This document shows positions 18,947-27,885 of a stretch of 64,000 bases of DNA, piece after piece. The first letter of the stretch is position 1. Each line of letters begins with the position of its first letter. The position numbers were made by a program, and so were the translations under genes. The notes under the pieces were generated by a model. The model made no database searches, had not been told where the DNA came from, and was given only the letters and a program-made list of their open reading frames with translations. Origin of the DNA: Bradyrhizobium sp. CCBAU 53338 (GTDB lineage: Bacteria; Pseudomonadota; Alphaproteobacteria; Rhizobiales; Xanthobacteraceae); assembly GCF_015291665.1 (NCBI RefSeq), contig NZ_CP030048.1:124001-188000 (forward strand), given 5' to 3'.

Positions 18947-19414
18947 TCACACCAGATGCCGCTTCATCTCCGTTCGCGCCTTCAGCTCGGCGCCCTGCTT
19001 GGCGACGATCTTGGCGATCCGCTCCGGCGCGAACTTCAGATCGAGGAACGCCGGCGCGGTGTTGGCGACCTCGTGATAGGTCGCGATCTTGCCGCCGCGC
19101 AGCGTCATGATCGCGACGCCCTCGAACATCGCGCGCGCGCCGCTCGCTTCCGGCAGGGTTGATTTGTAGCTGAACGTGTAGCGCGCATACAGCGTGGTGC
19201 CGTTGCCGACGGGGTCATGCATGTCCCAGCGGAAATCGGTCGCCGTGCGATAGAACCAGTCGTCGACCATTCCAGCGATTTTGTCGCGCCCTTCGAAAGC
19301 GCCGTAGAACACGTCGTGATAGACGCCGTCCTCGGTGAAGAGATCGGCAAAGGCACGACCGTTGCGCTGTTCGACAGCGTCGCAGAAAGCACGCAGCATG
19401 GCGGTGGTGGTCAT
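18947..19414 (-). CDS. Nuclear transport factor 2 (SnoaL-like) family protein
   Basis: 155 residues with the cone-like NTF2 pattern: FCDAVEQRNGRAFADLFTEDGVYHDVFYGAFEGRDKIAGMV, then a second helix and strands YARYTFSYKS and FEGVAIMTLRGGKIATYHEV. Start MTTTAMLRAF is preceded by GGGAGG. It may be a ligand-binding or small enzymatic protein; no substrate is evident. The next gene upstream on this strand is an alpha/beta hydrolase whose stop is 35 bp before this start. Confidence 0.75.
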   Translation of the reverse strand: MTTTAMLRAFCDAVEQRNGRAFADLFTEDGVYHDVFYGAFEGRDKIAGMVDDWFYRTATDFRWDMHDPVGNGTTLYARYTFSYKSTLPEASGARAMFEGVAIMTLRGGKIATYHEVANTAPAFLDLKFAPERIAKIVAKQGAELKARTEMKRHLV

Positions 19415-19448
19415 GAATTGCCTCCCGTGTTTCTTGTTGCGGCCTACT

Positions 19449-20249
19449 TCACCCGATCTCCGCCACCGCGGCAAGAATGCGCGCGATGTCCTGCGGGCGG
19501 GACAGGCGGTGATCGCCGTCCTGGATCAGGGTGAGCACGACGTCGTCGGCCGGCAGGCGGTGCGTCAACGAAAACGCGTGCTGCCATGGCACATCAGGAT
19601 CCTGCGCGCCTTGCAGGATGCGGACGGGACAGCCGAGATCGATGGCGCTGCCGAGCACGAGATGGTTGCGCCCCTCCTCGATCAGCTTGCGCGTGATCGG
19701 ATAGGGCGTGCCGTCGCCATATTCGGATGGCCTGAGCCAAAAGCCCTTAGTCTCGATCTCCTTCTTCACCTCGGGTGAAAAATTCTTCCACATCAGCTCT
19801 TCGGTGAAGTCGGGCGCCGGTGCGATCAGCACCAGGCCCGCCAGCGAGGCTTTGCCGGAACGCTTCCTGATCTCCCGCGCGAGCAGCAGCGCCATCCAGC
19901 CGCCCATGGACGAACCGATCAGGATTTGCGGACCGGTGCAGAACCGCTCGAACACCGCGACGCTGTCCTCGAGCCAGCTGCCGATGGTTCCGTCGGCGAA
20001 ATCGCCGCTGGATTCGCCATGGCCGGAATAGTCGAACCTGACGGCGGCACGGCCGCGCTCGCCGGCCCAGGCGTCGAGCGCCACCGCCTTGCCGCCCTGC
20101 ATGTCCGACTTGAAGCCGCCGAGCCAGACGACGCCGGGCCCTTGACCAGATCCCTGGCCGGCGCGGTGACGCACCGCGATTTTGCGCGCTGACGGTCCTT
20201 CGCCAACATCGATGAAGTCGAGCACGGCATCGGGAATTGCTGGGGTCAT
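19449..20249 (-). CDS. Alpha/beta hydrolase
   Basis: 266 residues of alpha/beta-hydrolase fold. The nucleophile elbow is GSSMGGWMALLLA, an oxyanion region VVWLGGFKSDMQG precedes it, and RFDYSGHGESSG is the strand-4 motif. The catalytic Asp is probably in LQGAQDPDVPW and His in IQDGDHRLSRP near the C-terminus. Sequence style resembles palmitoyl-protein-thioesterase/esterase-type hydrolases. Substrate unknown. Confidence 0.86.
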   Translation of the reverse strand: MTPAIPDAVLDFIDVGEGPSARKIAVRHRAGQGSGQGPGVVWLGGFKSDMQGGKAVALDAWAGERGRAAVRFDYSGHGESSGDFADGTIGSWLEDSVAVFERFCTGPQILIGSSMGGWMALLLAREIRKRSGKASLAGLVLIAPAPDFTEELMWKNFSPEVKKEIETKGFWLRPSEYGDGTPYPITRKLIEEGRNHLVLGSAIDLGCPVRILQGAQDPDVPWQHAFSLTHRLPADDVVLTLIQDGDHRLSRPQDIARILAAVAEIG

Positions 20250-20501
20250 GGAACGTTTACTCTTGCTGTGGGGTTTGAGGGCGTGGTCCCCGTTCCACGA
20301 AGCAACCCTATAGTGGTATTGTCCCTTTGGGACGCTTGCGGAACAGGGGCAAGGTGTCTATGTCGAGCACCGTGCCGATGGGCGTGACCAAAATGCCTCG
20401 CATTTGAGGGTTTTTCGCTTCTCGCACGAGCGACTTGCTTGCCGGCAAACGCATCTTCCTTCAAAATAGCCGCTTCCTTTCACAACTTTGGAGAACCACC
20501 C

Positions 20502-21041
20502 ATTCGCCGTCCCAATAGAGCCCCGGCCCCTGCCGCCAAAGACGGGCCGCGCATCAATGATGATATTCGCAATGCGCAGATCCAGCTGATCGACGCTGCC
20601 GGTGACAACAAAGGCACCGTCGAGACGATGCTCGCCATCAAGATGGCCCAGGAAGCTGGCATGGATCTCGTCGAGATTTCGCCGAATACCAGCCCTCCCG
20701 TCTGCAAGATCATGGACTACGGGAAGTATAAGTATTCCGCCCAGAAGAAAGCCGCCGAAGCCCGCAAGCGGCAGAAGACCGTCGAGATCAAGGAGATCAA
20801 GCTCCGCCCGATGATCGACGACCACGATTACGACGTGAAGATGCGCGCGATGCTGCGGTTCTTCGAAGAGGGCGACAAGGTCAAGATCACCCTGCGCTAT
20901 CGCGGCCGCGAAATGGCGCACCAGGAGATCGGCACCAAGCTGCTGGACAAGATCAAGACCGACGTCGCCGAGCTCGCCAAGGTCGAGCAGGACGCCCGGT
21001 TCGAGGGCCGTCAGGTCGTCATGGTACTGGCGCCGCGCTGA
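20502..21041 (+). CDS. infC: Translation initiation factor IF-3
   Basis: 179 residues beginning at ATT (AUU) 20502: the frame reads [20 protein letters not shown], and GGAG lies 8 nt upstream. AUU starts are the hallmark of infC and underlie autoregulation, because IF-3 rejects non-AUG starts. Length equals E. coli IF-3 (180). N-domain has [23 protein letters not shown]-domain has [20 protein letters not shown]. The usual start codons upstream in frame give a poor N-terminus. A terminator-like hairpin follows the gene. Confidence 0.96.
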   Translation: MRRPNRAPAPAAKDGPRINDDIRNAQIQLIDAAGDNKGTVETMLAIKMAQEAGMDLVEISPNTSPPVCKIMDYGKYKYSAQKKAAEARKRQKTVEIKEIKLRPMIDDHDYDVKMRAMLRFFEEGDKVKITLRYRGREMAHQEIGTKLLDKIKTDVAELAKVEQDARFEGRQVVMVLAPR

Positions 21042-21067
21042 GTGCAGCTTCTCGGGACTGAGAATTC

Positions 21068-21099
21068 AACGGCCCGTCCGGATCGTCCGGCGGGCCGTT
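21068..21099 (+). terminator. Putative Rho-independent terminator after infC
   Basis: AACGGCCCG at 21068-21076 pairs with CGGGCCGTT at 21091-21099, giving a 9-bp stem with an inner TCCGG/CCGGA pair, followed by ACGTTTTC. It starts 26 bp after the infC stop, before a convergent small secreted-protein gene. Confidence 0.7.
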
Positions 21100-21106
21100 T
21101 ACGTTT

Positions 21107-21505
21107 TCAGGACCGCGTCGCCTGCCAGGTGCCGCTGCACTGGTCGCCGGAGATGACGCCCCGCCAGGAGCCGGCTCCGGCTGCGCCGCCGAGACGACCA
21201 CCTCCACTGGCATGGGAGGCGCCGACCGACACCTGGACCGCTACGGCGCCGCCGCGATTGACGGTGCCGGACACCCGGCCGCCACCGGCGGACGAGACCC
21301 GGCTGCCAGTCACGGTGAAGGGGACGCTGTAGCCCGAGCTGCAGACGCCGCGGGTGGTGGCGAAGGTGACGTTCCAGACACCGTCATACCCGGCGATGCG
21401 GGCATCGGCAGTCGATGGGACGGCCGCCGCGGCGAGTACGGCCAACAGCGCCAGGTGGCGCGGACGTGTGACAACGGACAAAATCGATCGGGAAAAATGG
21501 GCCAT
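21107..21505 (-). CDS. Small secreted protein of unknown function
   Basis: 132 residues from ATG 21505. A signal peptide is clear: MAHFSRSILSVVTRPRHLAL, then a hydrophobic AAAAVPSTADA cleavage region. The mature part is Gly/Ser/Val-rich and beta-prone (YDGVWNVTFATTRGVC, VSGTVNRGGAVAVQVSVG, WRGVISGDQCSGTW) with two cysteines that could form a disulfide. I do not recognise the family. It is convergent to infC. Confidence 0.65.
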   Translation of the reverse strand: MAHFSRSILSVVTRPRHLALLAVLAAAAVPSTADARIAGYDGVWNVTFATTRGVCSSGYSVPFTVTGSRVSSAGGGRVSGTVNRGGAVAVQVSVGASHASGGGRLGGAAGAGSWRGVISGDQCSGTWQATRS

Positions 21506-21781
21506 TTTGGTCCTGCTCCGGACGGGACGGCGTGAACAAGGGGTGGCAACACCCAATAGTCGGCGGGCAGGTTTCGCCGGTTCATCATCGTTGCCAATTC
21601 GCCCGTTCTCTGTCATAAGCCCGACCTTCATCGCCCGGCTGATTAAGGGCTGCCGTGGCGGTGTTTCGTGCGGGTTTCGCGCTTGTTCGCAAAAACCTGA
21701 GCACAATCAACGCTCTAACGAGCATTTTTGACGGCCACGCCGCCTTCGCGGGCGGATGTCGTTGGCCATTAGGAGAGCCAA
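21506..21781. other. rpmI upstream region with a hairpin before the start
   Basis: 276 bp without a gene. Just before rpmI there is GGCCA at about 21732 and TGGCC near 21768 enclosing a CCGCC-TTCGC-GGCGG hairpin, then AGGAG 7 bp before the ATG. This could be an L20- or L35-dependent leader structure or simply a promoter-proximal hairpin. No other feature seen. Confidence 0.35.
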
Positions 21782-21982
21782 ATGCCCAAGCTGAAGACCA
21801 AATCGGGCGCTAAAAAGCGCTTCAAGGTGACTGCCACCGGCAAAGTGATGTTCGCCCATCGCGGCAAGCGTCACGGCATGATCAAGCGGACGAAGAAGCA
21901 GATCCGTCAGCTTCGCGGCACCAGCGTGCTGTTCAAGACCGACGGCGACAACGTCAAGAAGTACTTCTTGCCGAACGCCTGA
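21782..21982 (+). CDS. rpmI: 50S ribosomal protein L35
   Basis: 66 residues, [20 protein letters not shown] start and the [20 protein letters not shown] core are diagnostic. Component of the large subunit. Followed 89 bp later by rplT, forming the usual rpmI-rplT operon. An AGGAG site precedes it by 7 nt. Confidence 0.97.
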   Translation: MPKLKTKSGAKKRFKVTATGKVMFAHRGKRHGMIKRTKKQIRQLRGTSVLFKTDGDNVKKYFLPNA

Positions 21983-22071
21983 TCGCGTCCAAGATCGACG
22001 AAGATCATTGCCATCTCTGCCGCACCTTTCGCGGCAATCCGAAACAAAGTCATCTCTGAAGGATTTTTGTC

Positions 22072-22431
22072 ATGTCTCGCGTCAAACGCGGTGTGACCGC
22101 CCACGCCAAGCACAAGAAAGTCTACAAGGCCGCCAAGGGCTTCTACGGCCGCCGCAAGAACACCATCCGCGCCGCCAAGCCGGCCGTGGAAAAGGCCCAG
22201 CAGTACGCTTTCCGTGACCGCAAGCGCAAGAAGCGCACCTTCCGCGCGCTCTGGATCCAGCGTCTCAACGCAGCGGTCCGTCCGTTCGGCCTGACCTACA
22301 GCCGATTTATCGACGGTCTCGCCAAGTCGGGCATCACCGTGGACCGCAAGGTGCTGTCGGATCTCGCGATCCACGAGCCCGCGTCGTTCCAGCTGATCGC
22401 CGAGAAGGCCAAAGCTGCGCTAGCCGCCTAA
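22072..22431 (+). CDS. rplT: 50S ribosomal protein L20
   Basis: 119 residues, [19 protein letters not shown] start and [20 protein letters not shown] are diagnostic of bL20, a primary 23S rRNA-binding assembly protein that autoregulates the operon in many bacteria. Preceded by GAAGGA. Next in order are pheS and pheT, as in most alphaproteobacteria, with an unrelated secreted-protein gene inserted on the opposite strand. Confidence 0.97.
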   Translation: MSRVKRGVTAHAKHKKVYKAAKGFYGRRKNTIRAAKPAVEKAQQYAFRDRKRKKRTFRALWIQRLNAAVRPFGLTYSRFIDGLAKSGITVDRKVLSDLAIHEPASFQLIAEKAKAALAA

Positions 22432-22460
22432 AAGGCTGCTCTCGCGGCCTGAGGCTTGCG

Positions 22461-22874
22461 CTAGCGGCCCGTCTGGCCCGCAGCCTTCAGCGCGCGCTGC
22501 GAGTAACGCTGGGCGACCTCCGCCCGGCAGAAAGCCGTAAACGAGAGATACATGGTGCCGGACTTGTTCCGGTACTTGACGTCGCATGCGTGCATCTCGC
22601 GCTTGTAGGCCTGGCTCTGCGCGGCACTGAGGCCGGACTTGAAGTCCACCTCGCATTTCCTTTCGACAGCGGCGCCGAGCTGAACATCGCCACTCGCGGT
22701 CAGTTCGCAATCCTTGAAGACCTTCATCGCGCTTTCGCAGCCCTTCTGCGCGCTGATGGTGTCCGCGACCTCGTCCAGCGTCATGGATTTGTCCATGCAG
22801 ACCATGGCGCGCGCAGGCGTCGCGGCAGCCGACAGAACGATGGCCAGGACGGCCAAACAGCATTTCGAAAGCAT
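22461..22874 (-). CDS. Small exported cysteine-containing protein of unknown function
   Basis: 137 residues from ATG 22874, with GAGGAGAC upstream. Signal peptide MLSKCCLAVLAIVLSAAATP ending ARA. The mature part has four or five cysteines (MVCMDKSM, KGCESAM, KDCELTA, ERKCEVDF, HACDVKY, FCRAEV) spaced like a small disulfide-rich helical protein. It lies on the opposite strand between rplT and pheS. No family recognised. Confidence 0.65.
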   Translation of the reverse strand: MLSKCCLAVLAIVLSAAATPARAMVCMDKSMTLDEVADTISAQKGCESAMKVFKDCELTASGDVQLGAAVERKCEVDFKSGLSAAQSQAYKREMHACDVKYRNKSGTMYLSFTAFCRAEVAQRYSQRALKAAGQTGR

Positions 22875-23026
22875 CGCAAAGGTCTCCTCGTATCCTGTCT
22901 TGGTGCCGGGTCCCCGCGCGAGGTTCAACCCAGCCGCTCGAGAAGCGGAAATGACCGGCTTTTTGCTTGACGTTACGCCCTTCGGGCGGCGACAACCCAG
23001 CCGAATTTGGCAGCAAGGATTTGACT

Positions 23027-24109
23027 GTGTCCGACCTCGCAACGCTTGAAACATCCATCCTCGACCAGATCGCCGCCGCCGGCGACGAAGCCGCGCTCGA
23101 AGCGGTGCGCGTCGCAGCCCTCGGCAAGAAGGGCTCGATCTCGGCGCTGCTTGCCACGCTCGGCAAGATGTCGCCCGACGAGCGCAAGACGCAGGGCGCG
23201 GCGATCAACCAGGCCAAGGACAAGGTCACCGAGGCGCTCGGTGCACGGCGCGACGTGCTGAAGTCGGCAGCGCTCGATGCGCGGCTCGCATCCGAGACCG
23301 TCGACGTCACGCTGCCGCTGCGCGATGCGCAGGCCGAGGCCGGCCGCATCCATCCGCTGAGCCAGGTCTGGGACGAGCTCACCACGATCTTCGCCGACAT
23401 GGGTTTCTCGGTCGCCGAAGGCCCAGACATCGAGACCGACGACTACAACTTCACCAAGCTGAATTTCCCTGAAGGCCATCCGGCGCGCGAAATGCACGAC
23501 ACGTTCTTCTTCTATCCGAAGGAGGACGGCTCGCGCATGCTGTTGCGTACCCACACCTCGCCGGTGCAGGTGCGCACGATGCTGAGCCAGAAGCCGCCGA
23601 TCCGCGTGATCTGCCCGGGCCGCACCTACCGCATCGATTCGGACGCGACCCACACGCCGCAATTCCACCAGGTCGAAGGGCTCGTCATCGACAAGCATTC
23701 TCATCTCGGCCACCTCAAATGGATCCTGCACGAGTTCTGCAAGGCGTTCTTCGAGGTCGACCACATCAACATGCGCTTCCGTCCCTCGTTCTTCCCGTTC
23801 ACGGAGCCGTCGCTGGAAGTCGACATCCAGTGCCGCCGCGACAAGGGCGAGATTCGCTTCGGCGAGGGCGAGGACTGGCTCGAGATTCTGGGCTGCGGCA
23901 TGGTGCATCCGAACGTGCTGCGTGCCTGCGGCATCGATCCCGACGAGTACCAGGGCTTTGCCTGGGGCATGGGCATCGACCGCATCGCCATGTTGAAATA
24001 CGGCATCGCCGATCTCCGCCAACTGTTCGACAGCGACGTCCGCTGGCTCAGCCATTACGGCTTCAAGCCGCTCGAAGTGCCGACGCTCGCGGGAGGGCTG
24101 AGCTCGTGA
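23027..24109 (+). CDS. pheS: Phenylalanyl-tRNA synthetase alpha subunit
   Basis: 360 residues from GTG 23027 with AAGGA 7 nt upstream; the reading frame extends upstream but the family length (~360) fits this GTG. The N-terminal coiled-coil ([20 protein letters not shown]) is followed by the class II catalytic core: motif 2 [16 protein letters not shown] and motif 3 [14 protein letters not shown]. Charges tRNA-Phe as (alpha beta)2. pheT follows, but separated by a DUF559 gene and repeats rather than the usual short gap. Confidence 0.96.
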   Translation: MSDLATLETSILDQIAAAGDEAALEAVRVAALGKKGSISALLATLGKMSPDERKTQGAAINQAKDKVTEALGARRDVLKSAALDARLASETVDVTLPLRDAQAEAGRIHPLSQVWDELTTIFADMGFSVAEGPDIETDDYNFTKLNFPEGHPAREMHDTFFFYPKEDGSRMLLRTHTSPVQVRTMLSQKPPIRVICPGRTYRIDSDATHTPQFHQVEGLVIDKHSHLGHLKWILHEFCKAFFEVDHINMRFRPSFFPFTEPSLEVDIQCRRDKGEIRFGEGEDWLEILGCGMVHPNVLRACGIDPDEYQGFAWGMGIDRIAMLKYGIADLRQLFDSDVRWLSHYGFKPLEVPTLAGGLSS

Positions 24110-24135
24110 TGCTCGCTCGCACGAAGATTCTCTCC

Positions 24136-24183
24136 GTTCCCTCCCCCCTTGTGGGGGAGGGTCAGGGAGGGGGGTAGCCGCGG
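24136..24183 (+). repeat. Left 48-bp inverted repeat of DUF559 cassette
   Basis: Inverted copy of the repeat at 24546-24594: the two match over their full length apart from one extra T in the right copy. Each contains its own hairpin: CCCTCCCCC pairs with GGGGGAGGG around a 5-nt loop. The last base (24183) is directly followed by the ATG of the DUF559 gene at 24184. Located 27 bp after the pheS stop. Confidence 0.9.
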
Positions 24184-24648
24184 ATGCCGCACGCAGTTGT
24201 GAGCGAGCGTCAGCGCAGCCGGGCGAAGCAACTTCGCCGGTCGATGACGCGCGCTGAAAAACTGCTGTGGCGCTACCTGAAGGCTAATCGCATCGACGGT
24301 TTGGGCATCCGCCGTCAAACCCCAATCGGAAACTACGTCGCCGACTTCGTCTGCTTCTCCTCCAAACTCATCATCGAGCTCGACGGAGAATCGCACGACT
24401 TTGAAGAGCGGCAAAAAGCAGATCAACGTCGCGACGCGTTCTTCACCGCTGAGGGTTTTCAGGTTCTTCGCTTCACCAACGAGCAGGTGATGACGAACCT
24501 CGAGGGGGTTGTTCAGACGATCGGCCAGGCAGCTTCTGTCGGAGCCCGCGGCTTACCCCCCTCCCTGACCCTCCCCCACAAGGGGGGAGGGAACACTAGC
24601 ACTGACCAGAGCAATTCAACCGACAAGAGCCGAGGCAACCAGCCATGA
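24184..24648 (+). CDS. DUF559 endonuclease-like protein between pheS and pheT
   Basis: 154 residues. The recognisable DUF559 (Vsr/very-short-patch-repair-like fold) core covers about residues 15-115: [60 protein letters not shown] and [16 protein letters not shown]. Conserved acidic residues lie in VADF and IELDGESH. From about residue 120 on, the frame reads into the right inverted repeat ([13 protein letters not shown]) and ends overlapping pheT by 4 bp (ATGA). The core is a nuclease fold; no function is proven. GC content looks slightly lower than in pheS/pheT, consistent with an inserted unit. Confidence 0.85.
   Translation: MPHAVVSERQRSRAKQLRRSMTRAEKLLWRYLKANRIDGLGIRRQTPIGNYVADFVCFSSKLIIELDGESHDFEERQKADQRRDAFFTAEGFQVLRFTNEQVMTNLEGVVQTIGQAASVGARGLPPSLTLPHKGGGNTSTDQSNSTDKSRGNQP
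24546..24594 (-). repeat. Right 49-bp inverted repeat of DUF559 cassette
   Basis: Reverse complement of 24136-24183 with one extra T. It lies inside the 3' end of the DUF559 reading frame and is translated as [13 protein letters not shown]. The distance between the two repeats (24184-24545) is 362 bp, enclosing the nuclease core. Short GC-rich palindromes of this type are common in rhizobial intergenic DNA. Confidence 0.9.
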
Positions 24649-27053
24649 AATTCACCCTCTCCTGGCTGAAGGATCATCTCGACACCGATGAGTCGCTGGA
24701 AAAGCTTGCCGACAAGCTCACCATGATCGGGCTCGAGGTCGAGAACATCGAGGACAAGGCGAAGGCGCTGAAGCCCTTCACCATTGCGAAGGTGATCTCG
24801 GCCGAGCAGCATCCCAACGCCGATCGCCTGCGCGTCTGCATGGTCGACACCGGTGACGGTGGCGCGGCGGTGCAGGTCGTGTGCGGCGCGCCGAACGCGC
24901 GCGCCGGGCTCGTCAGCGTGTTCTCGCCGCCCGGCACCTACATTCCCGGCAAGGACATCACGCTCGGCGTCGGCACCATCCGCGGCGTCGAAAGCCGCGG
25001 CATGCTGTGCTCGGCGGCCGAGTTGCAGATCTCCAACGACCATGACGGCATCATGGAATTGCCGGCGGACGCACCGATCGGTGCCGGCTACGCCGAATGG
25101 GCCGCGCTCGGCGATCCCGTGATCGAGATCAATCTGACGCCGAACCGGCAGGACTGCACCGGCGTGCACGGCATCGCGCGCGATCTTGCCGCCGCCGACA
25201 TGGGCAAGTTCAAGGATCCCACCGTCAAGCCGATCAAGGGCGAATTCCCCTGCCCCGTGAAGGTCACGGTCGAGGACGCCAGGCTGTGTCCGGGCTTTGC
25301 ACTGCGCCTCATCCGCGGCGTGAAGAACGGACCGTCACCGGACTGGCTGCAGAAGCGGCTGACTGCGATCGGACTGCGTCCGATCAATGCGCTGGTCGAC
25401 ATCACCAACTTCATGACCTACGACCGCGCGCGCCCGCTGCACGTGTTCGACGCCAGGAAGGTGAAGGGCAATCTCGTGGTGCGGCACGCCCGCGACGGCG
25501 AAACGCTGCTCGCGCTCGACGGCCGCACCTACAATCTCGATCCCTCGATCTGCGTCATTGCCGACGAGCACGGCGTCGAATCGCTCGCTGGCATCATGGG
25601 CGGCGAGGCCTCGGGCTGCGACGAAAACACCACCGACGTGCTGATCGAGTCGGCGCTGTGGAACGAGATCAACATCGCCCAGACCGGCCGCAAGCTCGGC
25701 ATCAACTCCGATGCGCGCTACCGCTTCGAGCGCGGCGTCGATCCGGCCTTCATGGTGCCAGGGCTCGAGCTCGCCACGAAACTCGTGATGGAGATGTGCG
25801 GCGGGACGCCATCGGAGAACGTCGTGGTCGGCAAGGCCTTCGGCGATGACCGCATCATCGACTTCCCCGTGACCGAGGTGAAGCGCCTGTCCGGCATCGA
25901 GGTGCCGATGCCGGAGATGAAGCGCATCCTCACCCACCTCGGCTTCATGATGGCGGGCCCCGGCCCGCTCGTGAAGGTCGCGGTGCCATCGTGGCGCTCC
26001 GACGTGCATGGCAAGGCTGACCTCGTCGAGGAAGTCGTCCGCATCTACGGCGTCGACAAGGTGCCGATGACGCCGTTCGAGCGTGGCGAAGACGCCCGCA
26101 AATCTGTGCTGACGCCGCTCCAGCTCCGTACTCGCCGCGCACGGCGCGCGCTCGCGAGCCGCGGTATGACCGAGGCCGTGACGTGGTCGTTCATCACCAA
26201 GCCCGCGGCCGAGCTCTTCGGCGGCGGCCAGCGCGAGCTCGAAGTCGCCAACCCGATCGCGGCCGACCTCTCCGACATGCGGCCGAGCCTGTTGCCGGGC
26301 CTGGTCGCCGCGGCACAGGCCAATGCCGACCGCGGCTATGGCGACGTCGTGCTGTTCGAGGTCGGACAGGTCTTCAAGGGCGATCGTCCGCAGGATCAGT
26401 TCATGGCGGCGAGCGGCGTGCGGCGCGGCCTTGCATCGTCGGAAGGATCGGGACGGCACTGGTCGGGCTCGGCGCAGACCGACGTGTTCGACGCCAAGTC
26501 CGATGCGCTCGCGGTGCTGGCTGCGGCCGGCGCCCCGATGCAGGCGCTGCAGATCGTCGCCGGCGGTCCCGCCTGGCTGCATCCGGGCCGCTCCGGCACG
26601 ATCCAGATCGGGCCGCAGAACGTGCTCGGATACTTCGGCGAGATGCATCCGCGCGCGCTGGAGGCGCTCGGCGCCGACGGCCCGCTTGTCGTGTTCGAGG
26701 TCACCCTCGACCGCATTCCGGAAGCCAAGAAGAAGCCGACCCGCGCCAAGCCGCTGATCGAGCTGTCGGCATTTCAGCCCGTGTCACGCGACTTCGCCTT
26801 CATCGTCGACCGCACCGTGAAGGCCGGCGACATCGTCCGCGCCGCGCAAGGCGTCGACAAGAAGCTGATCACCGGCGTCATCGTGTTCGACGTCTATGAA
26901 GGCAAGGGCATCGACGACGGCAAGAAGTCTGTTGGCATCGCGGTGACGATCCAGCCGCGCGAGAAGACGCTGACCGACCAGGAAATCGAGGCCGTCGCCG
27001 CGAAGATCGTGGCTGAGGTCACGAAGAAGACGGGCGGCACGTTGAGAGCATGA
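24645..27053 (+). CDS. pheT: Phenylalanyl-tRNA synthetase beta subunit
   Basis: 802 residues. N-terminal EMAP/tRNA-binding domain ([20 protein letters not shown] start, [11 protein letters not shown] motif, about 40-150), B3/B4 editing domain (~200-400), B5 domain, and a C-terminal FDX-ACB domain (from about 708, [20 protein letters not shown]). Its ATG overlaps the stop of the DUF559 gene. The stop codon lies inside a palindromic repeat at 27046-27094. Confidence 0.96.
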   Translation: MKFTLSWLKDHLDTDESLEKLADKLTMIGLEVENIEDKAKALKPFTIAKVISAEQHPNADRLRVCMVDTGDGGAAVQVVCGAPNARAGLVSVFSPPGTYIPGKDITLGVGTIRGVESRGMLCSAAELQISNDHDGIMELPADAPIGAGYAEWAALGDPVIEINLTPNRQDCTGVHGIARDLAAADMGKFKDPTVKPIKGEFPCPVKVTVEDARLCPGFALRLIRGVKNGPSPDWLQKRLTAIGLRPINALVDITNFMTYDRARPLHVFDARKVKGNLVVRHARDGETLLALDGRTYNLDPSICVIADEHGVESLAGIMGGEASGCDENTTDVLIESALWNEINIAQTGRKLGINSDARYRFERGVDPAFMVPGLELATKLVMEMCGGTPSENVVVGKAFGDDRIIDFPVTEVKRLSGIEVPMPEMKRILTHLGFMMAGPGPLVKVAVPSWRSDVHGKADLVEEVVRIYGVDKVPMTPFERGEDARKSVLTPLQLRTRRARRALASRGMTEAVTWSFITKPAAELFGGGQRELEVANPIAADLSDMRPSLLPGLVAAAQANADRGYGDVVLFEVGQVFKGDRPQDQFMAASGVRRGLASSEGSGRHWSGSAQTDVFDAKSDALAVLAAAGAPMQALQIVAGGPAWLHPGRSGTIQIGPQNVLGYFGEMHPRALEALGADGPLVVFEVTLDRIPEAKKKPTRAKPLIELSAFQPVSRDFAFIVDRTVKAGDIVRAAQGVDKKLITGVIVFDVYEGKGIDDGKKSVGIAVTIQPREKTLTDQEIEAVAAKIVAEVTKKTGGTLRA

Positions 27054-27094
27054 CGCCGAAAGGTGTGAAGCCGCTTTCGGACAACGTCATGCTC
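27046..27094. repeat. 49-bp palindromic repeat, copy 1, overlapping pheT stop
   Basis: GAGCATGAC at the left end pairs with GTCATGCTC at the right end; the interior has GCCGAAAGG and GCTTTCGG. It is the same length as, and clearly related to, the repeat at 41774-41822, with compensating changes in the arms (GAC/GTC here, GATC/GATC there). The pheT stop codon lies in its left arm, and GAGCATGAC recurs at 27104-27112 over the start of the next gene. Confidence 0.8.
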
Positions 27095-27108
27095 GAGAGA
27101 CATGGAGC

Positions 27109-27879
27109 ATGACGCTTACGGACTTCCTTCCCAGGGACGTCAGTCTCACCATCGCGATGGCGCTCTGCGCCATCGCTTTCGTTTCGGGCACCGCGCGCGG
27201 CTTCTCCGGCTTCGGCTCGGCACTGATCTTCATGCCGCTGGCGAGCAGCGTCGCGGCGCCGCGGCTGGTTGCGGCACTACTTCTCGTCATCGATTTCGTC
27301 GCGGCCGCGCCGCTGCTGCCCGACGCGTGGCGCAAGGCGGACCGCAAGGCGACCGCGGTGATCGTGCTGGGCGCCCTGGTCGGCGTGCCCGTCGGCACCT
27401 ATTTCCTCAACGTGCTCGAGCCCGTCACCACGCGCTGGATCATCTCCTGCTTCGTCGCCGCGCTGCTTCTGCTGCTGCTGTCGGGCTGGCGCTATCGTGG
27501 CAAGGACCACGTGTGGCTCTCGATTGGTATCGGCGGTCTCTCCGGCTTCTGTAGCGGGCTGGCCCAGACCGGCGGGCCGCCGATCGTCGGCTATTGGCTC
27601 GGCCGCCCCATCGCCTCGATCGTCGCCCGCGCCAACATCCTGCTGTTCTTCGGCGCCTCGGACTTCTTCTCGATGGTCAGCTATGCCACGACCGGCCTGA
27701 TCTCGCGCGAGTCGCTGGTGCTGTCACTGATCGTCGGGCCGGTCTACGCGATCGGCGTCGCCTTCGGCGCATCGCTGTTCGGTCGCGCCAGCGAGACGAT
27801 CTTCCGCAGGATCTGCTACGCTCTGATCGCAATCGCGGTCATCACCGGGCTGCCGGTGCTGGACGGGATTTTGCGGTAG
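27109..27879 (+). CDS. TauE/SafE family permease
   Basis: 256 residues with 7-8 hydrophobic segments. Conserved family motifs are GFSGFGSALIFMPL near the N-terminus and GGLSGFCSGLAQTGGPPIVGYWL in the middle (the two inverted-repeat halves). The family exports sulfite, sulfoacetate or other organosulfur anions; the substrate here cannot be named. Starts 15 bp after a palindromic repeat. Confidence 0.85.
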   Translation: MTLTDFLPRDVSLTIAMALCAIAFVSGTARGFSGFGSALIFMPLASSVAAPRLVAALLLVIDFVAAAPLLPDAWRKADRKATAVIVLGALVGVPVGTYFLNVLEPVTTRWIISCFVAALLLLLLSGWRYRGKDHVWLSIGIGGLSGFCSGLAQTGGPPIVGYWLGRPIASIVARANILLFFGASDFFSMVSYATTGLISRESLVLSLIVGPVYAIGVAFGASLFGRASETIFRRICYALIAIAVITGLPVLDGILR

Positions 27880-27885
27880 CTCTCG

